Numbered from the stretch's first letter, positions 41,116 through 53,700 are shown. The stretch is DNA of 64,000 nucleotides from Xylocopa sonorina (GCF_050948175.1 NC_135197.1:5102501-5166500), one strand, 5' to 3'. The notes: generated from the letters alone by a model not told the origin. Numbers and translations are program-made.

Positions 41116-41910
41116 CAATACTCGGATCCTCTGGTACCGTATCTCGTTTAATTGGAAAACGAGGTCGTACAAATACCATCCGCTCGAGCAATTCTACTTC
41201 GTCGCGGAAAAACGTCCACCGCGAGCGTTCCAACTTCGCTCGAATCGTCTTGACTTGTGGTCCGCGAAATTAATCGCTGCCACGCAGCAATTAAAGGAAA
41301 GTCCGCGAGGAATCGGAAGCAAAACCGCCGTGACGCACCGGCCAGACCGTCGCGTGGAGCGTCTCAGCGAAACCGGAGTCTCCGCGAGGGGCGGAAAGGA
41401 ACCGGAAGTCGTGGCGGCCGCGCGACTTCTCGCGTTCAACTCGCGAACGAGGCGGCGAGGAACGTTCGGCGGCGACGTAGCATCGCGTCTGGTTGCGCGA
41501 CGCGATTAATAGCCGCTACGCGGAAATAATTAATCGCCGACGCAACGGTAATTTATCGCTACGAGCCGAGGCCGCGATATGTTTCACCGGCGGTGGGCAT
41601 TTTTCGTCGCCGTACGCTGGCGCGATAACCTACGACCCCGTTTTTCCCGTAACGACAACGGCACCGCGGTGGAAATCACGGCGAATCCCGCGTCTTTCCG
41701 TTCCTGTGGAGCTCACGCTGGCATCGCGCGAAATATTCGCACGGCCGTCGTCGTACATCATTTCGCGGCTTATCGTCCCGCGATTTAGCCTTGGAAAACC
41801 TTAGATCGAAGATAAGAGAGGGACGCTGGGCTGCGATGGGGGGATGTCTTTATTTCTTGGGAACGCCGGAGAAATGTTTCCCCGCGGTTTCTGCGGCTTG
41901 AATCGTGACT

Positions 41911-41961
41911 GGGATTGGGTTTGGATAATGCGGGGAATTGATTGGGCGGTTTGGGCTGGGG
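41911..41961 (+). other. G-rich stretch with G-quadruplex potential
   Basis: Six runs of three or four G lie within 51 nt. The last four (41,932-41,961) have loops of 8, 6 and 2 nt, slightly looser than the strict rule. The region is G/T-rich on the + strand, which would be the non-template strand for plexin. Confidence 0.5.
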
Positions 41962-42965
41962 CGTGATTGAGGTTTGTCGTGTTAAGGGGTTGGGAGTTGC
42001 GTTAGGGTTGATTGAATCTTTTAATTGGAGTATTTTGTGCTGGGTGGTTTACTCGAGAATTGTATTCAATTGAAGGTATTGTTATACGGATAAGGCGTAT
42101 GAAAAGTGTCTCGCCTTGTTATCATGTGAATCTAGAAAGTTTGTAATTTATAATCGCGAAAATAAACGCGCGATGCGTATTCGATTACGTGGGATAACCT
42201 GGGATATCTTAACTATAATTATTGCTGCGAAGCGAAGTTTTTAACGCACTCGTGACTCTCCGGCTAGTTGCGTAATTTTGAATTCCTCTATACATTTACC
42301 TTTGATACTTACCGATATAGTCGTCCGCGAGTGGGAAAACTTTGGATCTTAATTAAGGGTTGGTAAACACGGGGTTTCTTGCCGCTTCTTAATTGCAGTT
42401 GACTGTTGGCGGGAACTCGAGGAGGGTGAGAACGAGAGAGAGCTTCAATATACACAAAGAACTTTGAAAATCAATAATCAGTATTATCGAAAGTTCATTT
42501 TTATCATCGTTTATACCGGATACATTAATACAGAAAGGAATAATATTTGTAATTGCACCTGTTTATCAGCGTGTACAAACATAACTGGCAGGGTTTTTTA
42601 AACGTTCGTCAATAATATTACGTTTCTCTTGCTGTTGCGTGAATTAATTCAAATTTAAAATAAGGAACGCGTAGCTCAATAAACATTATTATTCTCATTG
42701 TTTTCCCTGTAAACAGTGGTATTACAAGTTAAAGCTTCGCTGATCACGATATTCAGTTACACACAATCATAAGCTGTAATTATTATTAGTTACATTCATT
42801 GTACAACGTAACATCGCTATTAAATGCTTTCCACGCGATTGTAAACGATAATAGATCACAATAATGGAAATAGTTGGTACGATGTCGTTACCTTCAGACG
42901 TTCAGGATATTAAAACGTTCGAGTTCGAAAATTGCGAATACTGGTGAACTTTTTCAATTAATACG

Positions 42966-42989
42966 ATTTCGTTTTCCTACTGATTGCAG
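42966..42989 (+). other. Splice acceptor of the plexin exon
   Basis: A pyrimidine-rich stretch (TTTCGTTTTCCTACTG) is followed by TTGCAG, with the exon starting at 42,990. The open frame extends two codons into the intron, but homology to plexins and the AG place the boundary at the AAA codon. The intron ends in phase 0. The branch point is not certain; a TTAAT element lies near 42,957. Confidence 0.75.
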
Positions 42990-43172
42990 AAACTACAAAC
43001 AATAGGCGAAGATTTCTGCGGTCTGGACGTGAACACACCCCTTGGCGGCGAGGACCCGATGGAAGGAACCCCAGTGCTCACTTTCAACACACTTCTGACG
43101 GCTGTGGCTGCTACCTCTACCGGCGACTACACGGTCGTCTTCCTGGGCACGAACAAGGGTCACCTGAAGAAG
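42990..43172 (+). CDS. PlexA: Plexin (probably class A), internal Sema-domain exon
   Basis: This is a partial gene: one internal exon of a plexin, a single-pass cell-surface receptor for semaphorins that steers axons. The exon is 183 nt (61 codons), phase 0 at both ends. Residues 9-20 read FCGLDVNTPLGG, residues 25-30 EGTPVL, residues 36-41 LTAVAA, and the end has VVFLGT then KGHLKK. This matches the late part of the plexin Sema propeller, where vertebrate class A plexins have FCG, an N-x-PLGG pattern, EG-x-P and an FxGTxxGxxKK strand. The cysteine in FCG is probably structural. Codon use is regular, unlike the surrounding DNA. The frame is closed by an AG acceptor and a GTCAGT donor, so no start or stop codon belongs here. 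Plexin family membership is recognised; class A rather than class B is inferred from the N-x-PLGG motif. No neighbouring exon was recognised in the window, so the flanking introns are long. Confidence 0.86.
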
Positions 43173-43178
43173 GTCAGT
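43173..43178 (+). other. Splice donor of the plexin exon
   Basis: The exon ends with AAG and the intron begins GTCAGT, a good match to the insect donor consensus. Past this point the open frame goes on for about 140 nt, but the translation turns into arginine- and serine-rich sequence with no plexin likeness, supporting an intron start here. Confidence 0.75.
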
Positions 43179-44490
43179 GCACGATACTCTTTATCTCGCC
43201 GATCGAAGAGGAGCAAGAGGCGCTCGAACGGTACCGAGCCTGTTTCATTAGGCCAACCTTGTACGTTCGTTATCTGCTTGCTGCATACTTTCCACAATCT
43301 AATCCTTCCATAATGACCCTCGACCGGCTCGGTATTTTTAACGCCCACCGACCTTTCACCCCAGACAATGCGTCGATTCTTTACACCGAAGCGAGCGCTC
43401 TCGCGTCGCGTTTTATTTTTTTTCCCACGAGCCTGATATCCCCGGCACGGTTAGCCCCTCCTCTCTTTGTAACCCTTTCTAGCGCGGACGATCGTTCCAA
43501 TGGCACGAGCGTGGAAACGATAAAGCGCGATGAGATACGAGAATCTCTTAATGTTTATTAGAGCTCGTTCAGATAATACTTTATTCCCCGTCGAACGTGT
43601 CCGTATCCACTTTATTTATAATTCGATGGACAACGTTTCCAGACCCTCCACTTCGACACTTCTTCAATCTCTTAACGAGTTATCGAGCAATATTATCGAA
43701 TAACCATAAGTAATCACTGTGCAAGGAGACATTCCCCACACTCTCCAATCGCCCAACACTCGTACAAGAACTTTTCAGCGACGTACCCGCGTCGAACCGT
43801 CGCGTAATCGAGTCGCTCGAGGTCGAAACGAAATCAGCGAGGCGGCAGAAATCACCGTGCCCGGGACCGTTGTCGAGGGTGGTCTCGGCGGCCATTACGG
43901 TTCCGCCCGGAGACCAGGTCCTCCCGCGCTCTTTCGACGCGATAATTAAATCCGAGATTCGACAACGGCCGCCGACGAAAGTAATCACAATAGATATTAA
44001 CGCGTACGACAGGATCGGGGTTAGAGCGAAATCCGCTTTCTACGCGCGCGTTCCATTAAGCCCGCAGGCAGCCGGGTAGCCATTACGGAGTATCGTTGCT
44101 CGCGAAGCGTTAACGCTTAACGAGGCTAATGGAGTCCCGTGGACCGTCTCGCGAACTTCAACTCGCCCGTCCTCGACACGACCGTTCTATCCACGACGTG
44201 TCTGGAACTCCTCGCCTCGACCGGACCGATCGTCCTCGTTTCGACTACCGTCGAATTCATCGCGATTATCCGTCCGCGAGATCGCGAGTCGAACCGAACG
44301 TCGTAACGCGAACCCTTTAATTAGGCCCCAGGCGATCTCACGGTGGAAACTCGGCTGGAAATGGCTGCTGCAAAGTAGCCAAGGGTAGTCCTCGGAAAAA
44401 TGATCGCGGGCAACGACGGTGGATCGTTATCAAGTGGACGTCGCGGTTCGAGGAACGCGATATCTCTCACCGTTGACCACCTCGAATCTG

Positions 44491-44544
44491 TCGTGATTAA
44501 TCACGATTATCCCGGCTAAATCCTCTCCGATTTCTTCCGGCTAC
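44491..44544. repeat. TTAATCACGA element, copy A, with 16-bp palindrome
   Basis: TCGTGATTAATCACGA at 44,491-44,506 is a perfect palindrome centred on GATTAATC, two abutting TAATC-type homeodomain sites. The TTAATCACGA half starts an element that continues with TAAAT and then CCGATTTCTT at the same spacing as copy B. Confidence 0.6.
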
Positions 44545-45218
44545 ATAAAGCGTGGCCGCGCTTTATTTTTTCGACGTACGTTACACGATATCAGTGGAAA
44601 ACCTTTGGGAGGAATGCTAACGCGGAAGGTCCGGCTAATGGAACTAGATTTTTCTAAGTGCCAGGGATAAATCTTATCGTAGATAAATTTATTACACCGT
44701 TGAGAGTTAAGCGCCGCTTTGGTAGCAAATTTTCGTCAACCCTTCGACTCTCGATTTAACGAAAATTAATTTAACAAGCCTAGAATTCGTGTTGACCCCA
44801 CACGCACTACTCCTATCTCGAATCACTGTGAAAAGCGCAGATTCCTCCCGTTTAAAGATCACAATAATGCAGCAGTCATCGTGACGTGCGAATACTCATC
44901 GCGTGCTTATCTCAGGTACACGAAAAAATACCAGACGTGTCATCAGGGTCGCTCGAAGGGGTTGAATCGGTATAATTTATCGATCGCTGTGAAAACATTC
45001 GCAATACGCGAGCTATCGTTGAAAAAACGCGCGATGTTTCGATTCGATCGGATCGCCGCGACGAACGGAAGCGCGCTTAATTGTCCGAGCAGAGGACAAG
45101 CGTCACCGATCGAGGAGAAAAATTTCGTTCGACCTGTTGCAATCGCCGTGCGCGACGGCGGCCACAGCCCGGGGCTCTTAATGACGAGCGACCATGGTTA
45201 CCTCGAGCAGCGTAAAGG

Positions 45219-45275
45219 TTAATCACGATCGCTGGGGCTAAATTCCCGCCGATTTGTTCCGCAATCTCGCGCCAC
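45219..45275. repeat. TTAATCACGA element, copy B
   Basis: Begins TTAATCACGA, then TAAATTC, then CCGATTTGTT and CCGCAATCTC. It matches copy A in the first 40 nt and copy C in the last 30 nt with no gaps. Confidence 0.6.
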
Positions 45276-45448
45276 AGAACGCAACGATCCTGGCCCTGGC
45301 GTTTAGGTGATTCGAAACGCGCCAGACGGAAAATGAACGCCGGCAATCATCGCGGGATTATGAATCCTGGCTGGTGGCGTTACCTCTCCGCTGGTATCGT
45401 TCCAGCGCGGTGGATTTCTAGGAAAATCACGCCACGCGTTTCTACCAA

Positions 45449-45505
45449 TTAATCACAATTACCGTCTCGAAGCCTCCTACAATTTGTTCTGCAATCTCCG
45501 TGCGC
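45449..45505. repeat. TTAATCACGA element, copy C
   Basis: Begins TTAATCACAA and carries ACAATTTGTT and CTGCAATCTC at the same spacing as copy B. By eye the ungapped match to B is 36 of 57 positions, concentrated at the two ends. Confidence 0.5.
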
Positions 45506-48500
45506 TTGACCATCGAGCTCCATGGGCTTCCTCTCGGTGGATACGATAATAAGCAACACCGTGTATTCGTTTACTCGTCTTATCGAGGGTTTAGCCTCGA
45601 ATTAGATCTTCAAAGGTTTCCGATAAGATTCTCTGTGATCGAAAGACTGTCAACTTGGCTACCGATTTCAAAGACAGCTTGCGCTACGAACGATGGACAA
45701 TGTTATTTCGGTCGACGATGCTTCTATGATTAATGTGATCCAGAAAAATGTCGTAGCTCTCGAGCGGCTGGTAAGGAAGGCAAATATTAAAATTAAATTT
45801 AACCATTTATGTAGCTGAATTATTCGCGCGCTTAACCGACTCCCTTAAATTGACTTGAATATTGTACGATGCATATTCTGGGCGGTCGCGTAGCGAAGTC
45901 CGATTAAAAATTGAACGTTCGCAAGAATCACAGCACCGCAGCGATCTCTAATCATCAAATAATTAAGCGCGAACTCTGAGATAAAAGTTAATTATAGCCG
46001 CGAAGAGCGTCCTGCGAGAATTAACCGTCACGAAGAACCTCCTCCACCAGGCGATTAACATAAAACAATAAACGGCACTCGATCGCCGGATCGTTGAAAG
46101 CCGAGTCGATAAACAATACACAGGCATGTGCATCGCAGCCTACAATTTCTTTCTTCTTAGCCCAGCCTACGCGACGATCGTTAAATCAATCATAACGCGG
46201 CTCGTAACTCTTGTTGAGCGTTCATTAGCACTTCGCAAAGAAAATGCAAAATCGCGGACGGAAAATCAAAGAGAGTCACTGGGAGGGGGTTTAGATGGCG
46301 CAAAGACGAGGGGGAGAGGGAGTTTATCCTGAAGGAGCGCGGAGACCTGGGTCCCGGGGAAAATTTGCAAGTTAACGAAGTTTCGCGTGGCCCCGTCGTT
46401 ATTCATCGTGATTAATTAAAGCCGCCTCTGGGTGGCGGGCCGCGGACCGTCGGGCTTCGATTATAATTATCTGTGTGCAAACGCGAAAGTCAAATAGCTC
46501 CGCGAATGAGCGCAAATACGCCGTACAAATACGCTGAAAGGAACACCCGCGACCCGTTGAAAACACCACCGGGTGACTGGCGTTGGGAAGGGGTGCGCGA
46601 GGCGCCCACGACGCCCAACCCCCGGGGTTGGCTGCGCCTACGTGCCTCTTTGGCTGACGACGCGACGGTTCGCCACCGATTCGGGCTATTAAAAATTTAT
46701 CGACGGCCGTGGGGAAATCTCCGATGCTCGGGGGTTAACCGATGTCTGAGGCGAGGGTATTAAATTTCGCGTGAGAAAGAAGGGTGGGCGGCGGAAGGAG
46801 GCTAAGGAAACGAGAACGATTTCGGGCGAAGGGGGTGGAAACGCTTCTCGCGCGTTTCGCTTTTGATCCCTTTCGCGAGCACGTCTCGCGCAATTAACTG
46901 TTGGCGGCTCTGAAACGATTCGTGTGTCGTTCGTGATATAAACGTGGATCCTTTTTCAGAACGGATGAGTCGGGTTGAGGAATAGTGACGAGAGGATTTA
47001 TATTAACGTAATGATAGAATTTATCGCACCGTTCGTTTGTTACGCGTTAAGGATCGACCTTACCGTGAAATATTTCAATTGCAGGTTTTTCTTCGATGAA
47101 TTTATCATATTGTCTGTACCGAGAGCGTACGATTTTTTTCGCAAGCTGTTTCGCAGATTAATGGTAATAGTTTTCCGCATTAGCTGATTGAAGTAGGTCC
47201 GGCAAGCAACTTTATTCGACCATTGCTCATCCGCGCGATTTAATCTCCTATTAACGATCTGACGTGGTTGATAAGTGATGTTAATTTAAAAGCAATTTGG
47301 CTTCCTTTCAAAAATTAAATGGTCGTTCTTTTCATTCCCGTCTTAAATGGAATTTAGAATCCTTTACTATCCCTTGATGGTTGTTTTCCATATAATTTAG
47401 ATATCAGCTGAAAAATTTGCTGCTCGTTATGGTGCTCCGATTTCGCTGCTGCATTTAGAAATATACGACACGAATTACGTGGCAGTTATAGAGAGCATAA
47501 CATACGGCTGCGAGGAATAATTTTCATATCGTTTAACTCGATAATTATGTTGCAATTCGTTCGTCGAACCGTGAAGACCCGTTCTCCTTCGAAGATAACT
47601 AAACTTACGGCAAACGCACTAATTAGAACACCTCTATACTCGAAGTCTACGTACCGGCTATTATATCGCGTTATTAACGAAACAAATATCATCGCCTTTA
47701 ATGCACTGATACCGTAATTTCGTGTTAAACTTGCCTCGATTAATAAGACGAACTAAATAATCAGTGCGTAACACGTTAATCTTCCGTAATGAATATTTTG
47801 TTTGCTCGTCGAGACGAATAATTACAATCGCCGAGAATTTCACTTTTAAAAGCAGCGTAGCGATAAAATTCACTAATTATTTGGAGGGCGTTAACACGAA
47901 TCCACCCTGTTGCTATCGTGATACGTTTTCCGTACGAGTCTAGCACTTCCCAACTGGCCGAAACTCGCGTTTCCACGGCGAAACAACCCTTCCTCATCCA
48001 GGCGTGTCGAGTTTATCGCGGCGGATTTATGGGCTCGATTTTTAAGTAATCTTCGAGAAGGTCCCTCGCTCTCCCTCTCCCGTGGGACGCTGTTTTTCGC
48101 GTGGCTCCCGTTGATTCCGTTCGAGCACGCTCCGAGATAGCGGCCGTTTAAAACGGATGTTTATTGTAACCGATGCCCGTTAGTTTTATGGCGCAGCTGG
48201 TGCCGCTTATCGCCGGCAACGAGAGTGGCAAACTGCTCCTCGATGAATATTTCAGCGATATTTATGGCGTAAACGGCCGGGCGTAATTCGGTTCCCGACC
48301 GAGTTTCAATTACCCGCCGATCCTGACGACGATTCCCCTCGGTGACGCGCGTCGTTTCCTTACGAGGAGGCGCTCTCGGATAAGAACGGTCTTATTGACG
48401 CGTATGCCATCGAGCGTCGCGTTTTAAACGAGGGTAGGAATTCACCGCGAGGGTACGACGTCAGCCATCTTGGAGATTGGGGATTTTCAAGAGGTTGCCC

Positions 48501-49330
48501 TGAAATCAGAGCTTTTTTATCGTACACGAAATTCAAAGTGGTGTGTGGTGCTCCAAGAAATATGAGTGGCGTACTTATGTACAGTGTGTATAATATATAC
48601 TTTATACTAAAACTTCGTTTTAAGTGGAATACGATTTATGACACGGGTTTTATATAGAGGCATGGAGTTCGAATAGATTTGCTTTCCTTATTGATAAATT
48701 ACGCGGACGAGTTTCTGTCGCTCGCCATCGACGGGCGCAGGCTCGCTTGTCTTCTTGATCAAGTTACGGGACAAACACGTAACAGAGTTACATTATCTCT
48801 CGATGCGGCCCCGGCTATCTCGTTAGAGTTTCCTAACCCGTTGAAGCCTTGCCGCGAACTGGCGCATCGATATCGTAACCCATATCGATATTGCCCCGGC
48901 CGTGATTGCATCGTCGCCTTCGATACGACCTGTCGATCGACGCGTACACCCAGGCGAATATCAGACCCGTGTAAAGTGAATACAGTTCATTTGCAGGACA
49001 AACACCGTTGATGGGGGGGTCGTTAATATTCATTCTCATTCAAATGCAGAAACTTGATCGACGCGCTTTTTGTTACTACCAATTTTCCGTGTCGTGCAAC
49101 TTTGGAATCGACAAGCAGACAGAAGGGTATTACTTAACCGTTGTAATCGATAACTCGCCGGAAGTCTGACATTTTCGTACAACTATTTTCGGACGTGATT
49201 ATTAATATTGACAGACGCGATCAAAAACACACGGCACACCATTCGAATTCAATTCGACGTCTCATTTCGCTTATCTCTAACATCAATTTCTCAACATCTT
49301 CCCGTGAAAATTAACTCAATCATCATCCTC

Positions 49331-49445
49331 CACCCCAATTTCAAGGTGGCCCGTACTCCCGGACACTCCATCATACTAATTGACCAAGATAACGCCTGCG
49401 GATGATTGATAAGCCTCCACCAATGGATTATTTATCATTACCAAT
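49331..49445. repeat. Diverged duplication with paired GATA sites, copy 1
   Basis: Starts CACCCCAATTTCAAGGT, continues to ATAACGCCT, GGATGATTGATAAGC, and ends with GGATTATTTATCATTACC. The TGATAA and TTATCA pair forms an inverted GATA site arrangement shared with copy 2. Confidence 0.7.
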
Positions 49446-49527
49446 ATTCCACAAATCCATTCCCACTCGACTTGCACGCATGCCCCCGTTAAAAATGCCC
49501 CGCTCCCTCGACCGCCGCCTCGATCTG

Positions 49528-49633
49528 CACCCCAATTCCAAGGTCACGCGGTTGAACACGTTAATTGCGCCGGGATAACGCCTCGGGATGATTGATAAGC
49601 GTCTAGGAGAACGGATTGTTTATCACTGCCGAT
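49528..49633. repeat. Diverged duplication with paired GATA sites, copy 2
   Basis: Starts CACCCCAATTCCAAGGT, then ATAACGCCT, GGATGATTGATAAGC and GGATTGTTTATCACTGCC. It lies about 190 bp after copy 1. The ends are highly alike, while the middle differs and is a few bases shorter. Confidence 0.7.
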
Positions 49634-50760
49634 CGAGGCGGCCGAGGAGCGGCGCTTTTGGCGAGGAGACGCGGCGCGGTTCGCCACGCCGTCCGAACGG
49701 CGTTGATTCATGACTCGCCTCATCCCGGAAGGTATTAATTAATGATCGGTGCGCGTACACGGTCGACGCCGGGCACGGAGGTCGCGGTGAAAGGTTATCC
49801 TCCAGGTATTTAAACGTCCGCGGGCAACGCTCGCCCGCGATGGGCATCCCTTCCGTTTATATTTCTTTGATTGTCCGCCGGGAGAGAACCGGTCGACGAC
49901 GATCTCGGCGTCGTTTCGGTACGCGGACACGAGTAAATCAAACGGTAGTTAAAGCCTGCTGAAAGGTAGCTGGGAAGTATTGAATTAAGTCGCGTTTAAC
50001 GTTGCCCGCCGTGGACAACGAAACTTTATGGGGGACGATTCGAATATCGATCTCGCGGACGATTCGAAGTGTCCTTCGCGCGTTAGTCATCCCCGATTCG
50101 TGCGATCCAAATCAGCAGAGGAGTATTTGGGGAATGGTCGAAGTTTAAAACGGATGAACGTAGCGATGTTCGGTGAAATTCCACGAGATCGATCCTAATC
50201 GCAATTAAAGCCGCTGTGTACGCGATAATCCAGGCAACTCTTTCTACGCATGGACGCGTATAAGGGATGGAGGGAGGGGCGGATGGTGAGGACGCGTAAC
50301 TGAAAGCAGAAGAACGGAGACGGAGCCAGGAAGAGATAGGGCGGCGAACGAGACACAGGGCGAGGGCGGCGGATAGTTTAGTTACTCGTCGCTGTAATCC
50401 TATTCAATTAGGGATCCGCAAGGCAGTTTCCGCGGTGCGTCTATCGCGATCAGCTAATTGCCGGCGCGTCGCGTCTTCCGTCGATCTCTTAATTAATGCG
50501 ACGTCTTAGGGCCGATCCCCGGGCGGTCTGCGGCCGTTCGACAAAGACCGGATCGGGCCTATCGATCGATCGATCCGCCGCGCGGCGGCGTACCGCGGAC
50601 GCGGACCTTCGTTAACGGGGGATAATTAAGCGGCGCGCATCGTGTGTGTACGCACGTGCGTCTCGATATCGAACAATGCGGGAGATTCCGCGACCGGATT
50701 GAACGCCGCCCGCTCCAGACGAGATCCGTTCGCGAGAAAGGGAAAATGGACGAGGGGTGA

Positions 50761-50764
<4 letters not shown>

Positions 50765-50792
<28 letters not shown>
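50765..50792. repeat. (GA)14 microsatellite
   Basis: The longest pure GA repeat in the window, 28 bp. Confidence 0.95.
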
Positions 50793-50795
<3 letters not shown>

Positions 50796-53700
50796 GAGAA
50801 TTCGACGAACTGTGGCTGATACGAAGCACAAAAGGTCCCTGGGATGGGCCTCGTGTTTCCGGAAATGCAAACAGGGAGGCTGTAACTCCCACCACCCCTT
50901 TCAACCAACTCGCTAAAAGACTGACAGACTTGTAGGCAAAGTGACTGAGGAATATTGCGATGTGTTTAGGGGGTTGTGAATTGAATCGACGATCTGGGTG
51001 AAGCTTCCTCTCGAGTGATCGTTATAATTTGATGTAAGAAGGAATATTATCGCAAACAAGCCAAGAGATACAAAGAGGAGTACTGTATTCGTAACAACGA
51101 TTAATTTTAGCTTAATTGTATCCATGGTTCCAGTTTATAAGTTTCAACGTTACTAATAAGTACACGCAGACGTTTGAGCACGAATTCCTTGTCGAAAAAC
51201 TAATGACCCGACGAGGAGACTAGTTGGATGGGATATCCTGATTGATTATAATCGTTTAGACCGAGTGTACCGTGATTTATATCGTGTTCAACTCGAGAAT
51301 TTTTCGAAATAACTTGGCGAGTTACTTCGTCGAGGGGAGGGGTGAATGGAAGATTGATATCCCTATCAATTATTTCGCAAATATTTTACGCGGATGAAAT
51401 ATTCGCGGGACTCTCCCCGTGTCTCTTATTACCATAAACTTCAACGGAATCAGAGGTTGGAAGTTAGTTGAAAATCCCGCGGTGCCTCGGCCCCCAGTCT
51501 CGCCGGAAAAGTGTTTGTTTTCGCGGTCGGGTTCGTGCCTGAACTTTTTCCACCGTTGCGGCTCCCGGAAAACGTCGGCGGCTCCGCGGCGAAGTTGAAC
51601 GCCGGCCCTTATGAATTTTATGGAAATAAAGATTCTATTCTTAACGAGGTCCGCTGGAAGTCGAGCGTGCGCGATTGAATATTTCATCGTTCCGCGTCGC
51701 TGTGGAAAAGTTTCGCGGGATCGAGGCACAAATGAAACCGGTGAGATCGTTCCTTACACACGAAACGAAGAGGCAACGATGACGATCGCGCGAAAACTTC
51801 GGTTCCCCGGTAGAAATCGGCTGTTTCGATCGTTTCCAGAAGCTGGCGGAACAAACCGCTCGAAAATAGGAGGAGGACAGCGAGCGCGCGCGCTCTAATT
51901 TCCCGTCATCTCCGCTCGACGCGACGTTAAATTAACCGAAATCCATTCATCGAAATGTCCACGGGACGGAAATCAAGCGCGACTCGTCGAAATCGATATC
52001 GGTGAATAATCCAGCGGCATTAGGCTGAGAATCGACAGGGCGGCCGGCGTGTACGCGTCACAGATTAATCCGTGCGTCCGTCAAACGAGCGACGATGCGC
52101 GGGATTACGATTAATAATCGCGACGTAGGTGGATCGCGTAAAGTTGCCGATTTAATCGTTGCCACGCGGTCGATCCGCGCGATTCGAAAGAAGAGAGACA
52201 GGTGCTGGCGTCGGGGCGACCTGGCAACGGCTCGATCAATCCGATTGCTCTTCAATTAGGGCGACCCATCGAAAGCTGATAAGCGTCCTGGTTTACTCTC
52301 TCTTTCCCTACACCGTGGAGCAACGATGACGATAATAACAGCTCTGTTATATAATGGCGAGCGCATTATCAGCGTCGGAAAAATGAGAGAAGACTCGCGT
52401 CGCGCTATTAGCAACGCATTGGCAGTGAGACTAATACCAATGGTAACAGTAATAATCCAATGAAATTGATTATCGAATACCGATGTCCGCGGGGTGAACG
52501 CGACGCGGCCGTTGTTGCTATTAATGCCGGGCTTTCACGAATACGCGTATTGAAAGGGTGCGCGGGGATATTAGTGGTGTGTTATAGTTGCCGGTTAAAA
52601 TGATTATAGAAAATTGATGATTCATTTCCGTGGACGTACACTCGCTCTGGTTTAATCGGCTCGAATGGAATGGAGTATTTTTCGACTAGATTCCGGTGAT
52701 ACACAGCCGGGTGTAGCTCGCGATTCGTTCGCGAGTCGCTTCTTAACCGAGGGAAATGGCTCGAAACGATATCGCACGATAGGAAGATACGCTGTTCGAG
52801 ATATTTCCAATTCGGTGCGATCGAATTTTAGCCAGCACTGGTTGAAACGTGCCGGATGAAATAATTACGTATCTCGCTACGCTTAGTCATCGTTTCTATC
52901 CCGAGGGCTATTGGACCGAGACGAAGGATTAAAAGGGGATTGCAGAGCGTCGTTTTATATTGAAACGAAGCAAAGTAGAATCGAAGGGCGAAGAATGAAG
53001 GATTGAACGCAACGTCGCTGTCCAATCCCCGGATTTCGCTACCCCGCAATGTCCTCCGTTTGGTTTCCGTCGCGCATCGATCCTCTTCCGCCCTCTTGCC
53101 GCGAGTTTCTGGGTCTTCCCCGTTTCCCTTTCAGCCGGAGGCTTCATTGTTCCTTCGAGTAACCTCTTTCATTCATTCTTGCTGCTCGGCCCGCCACCTC
53201 GATCGATAACAATTTCATCAGCGTCGCCTAATCGAACGCTAAGAACCTTCTAAATCTGGTTAATCGATCGCCTGCCGGCGTACCTGTCGAATATTGGTTG
53301 AACGCGACGAGAGATAGGATCGAAATTGCCGCTTTGTTCGAGATTTCATTTCGCTAAACTCGCCTCGAGTATGTTCTTCGCGTTAACATTTTTCCCTCGA
53401 GCCCCAATTCCTTCCGTTCGATTCACACCCCCCGTTGCCGCTGTTGCATCTCGCCAGGACAAAGGGAAAGAACAAGCAACGCGCCAACTCGTGCGTGGAA
53501 TAAATCAGAATACATTTCAATCAATTACGAGTCTTTGTTCACACGTCTCTCGTCACGGACTGATTCCGCGTTCGCGTACTCGACGGGTATCATTAAAACG
53601 AAGGACCACTGAATTCCTGAGATTAGAACGAAACAAGGGTGTGAATCCCGCGTAGGTACGTTTTGCTAAACACTTTCTAAACTATCCAGGCGCCCCGCCC

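Larger units (their letters stand above)
30965..42989. other. Noncoding DNA, probably intron upstream of the plexin exon
   Basis: No exon is recognised before 42,990. AT-rich DNA lies at 31,480-31,640 (with a small ATCTAATAAT duplication at 31,516-31,535) and 33,590-33,910. A markedly AT-rich stretch at 42,030-42,989 leads into the splice acceptor. A G-rich stretch at 41,905-41,965 precedes it. Confidence 0.6.
43173..49330. other. Noncoding DNA, probably plexin intron
   Basis: No further plexin exon is recognised. Frames at 43,680-43,988 (-) and 43,870-44,079 (+) overlap each other and have no domain. The stretch holds a short diverged repeat family at 44.5-45.5 kb and AT-rich DNA at 46,980-47,900. 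Confidence 0.6.

Noticed and set aside
43173..43313. Continuation of the plexin frame beyond 43,172 as coding
   Set aside because: Plexin similarity stops exactly at the GTCAGT donor and the continuation is Arg/Ser-rich.
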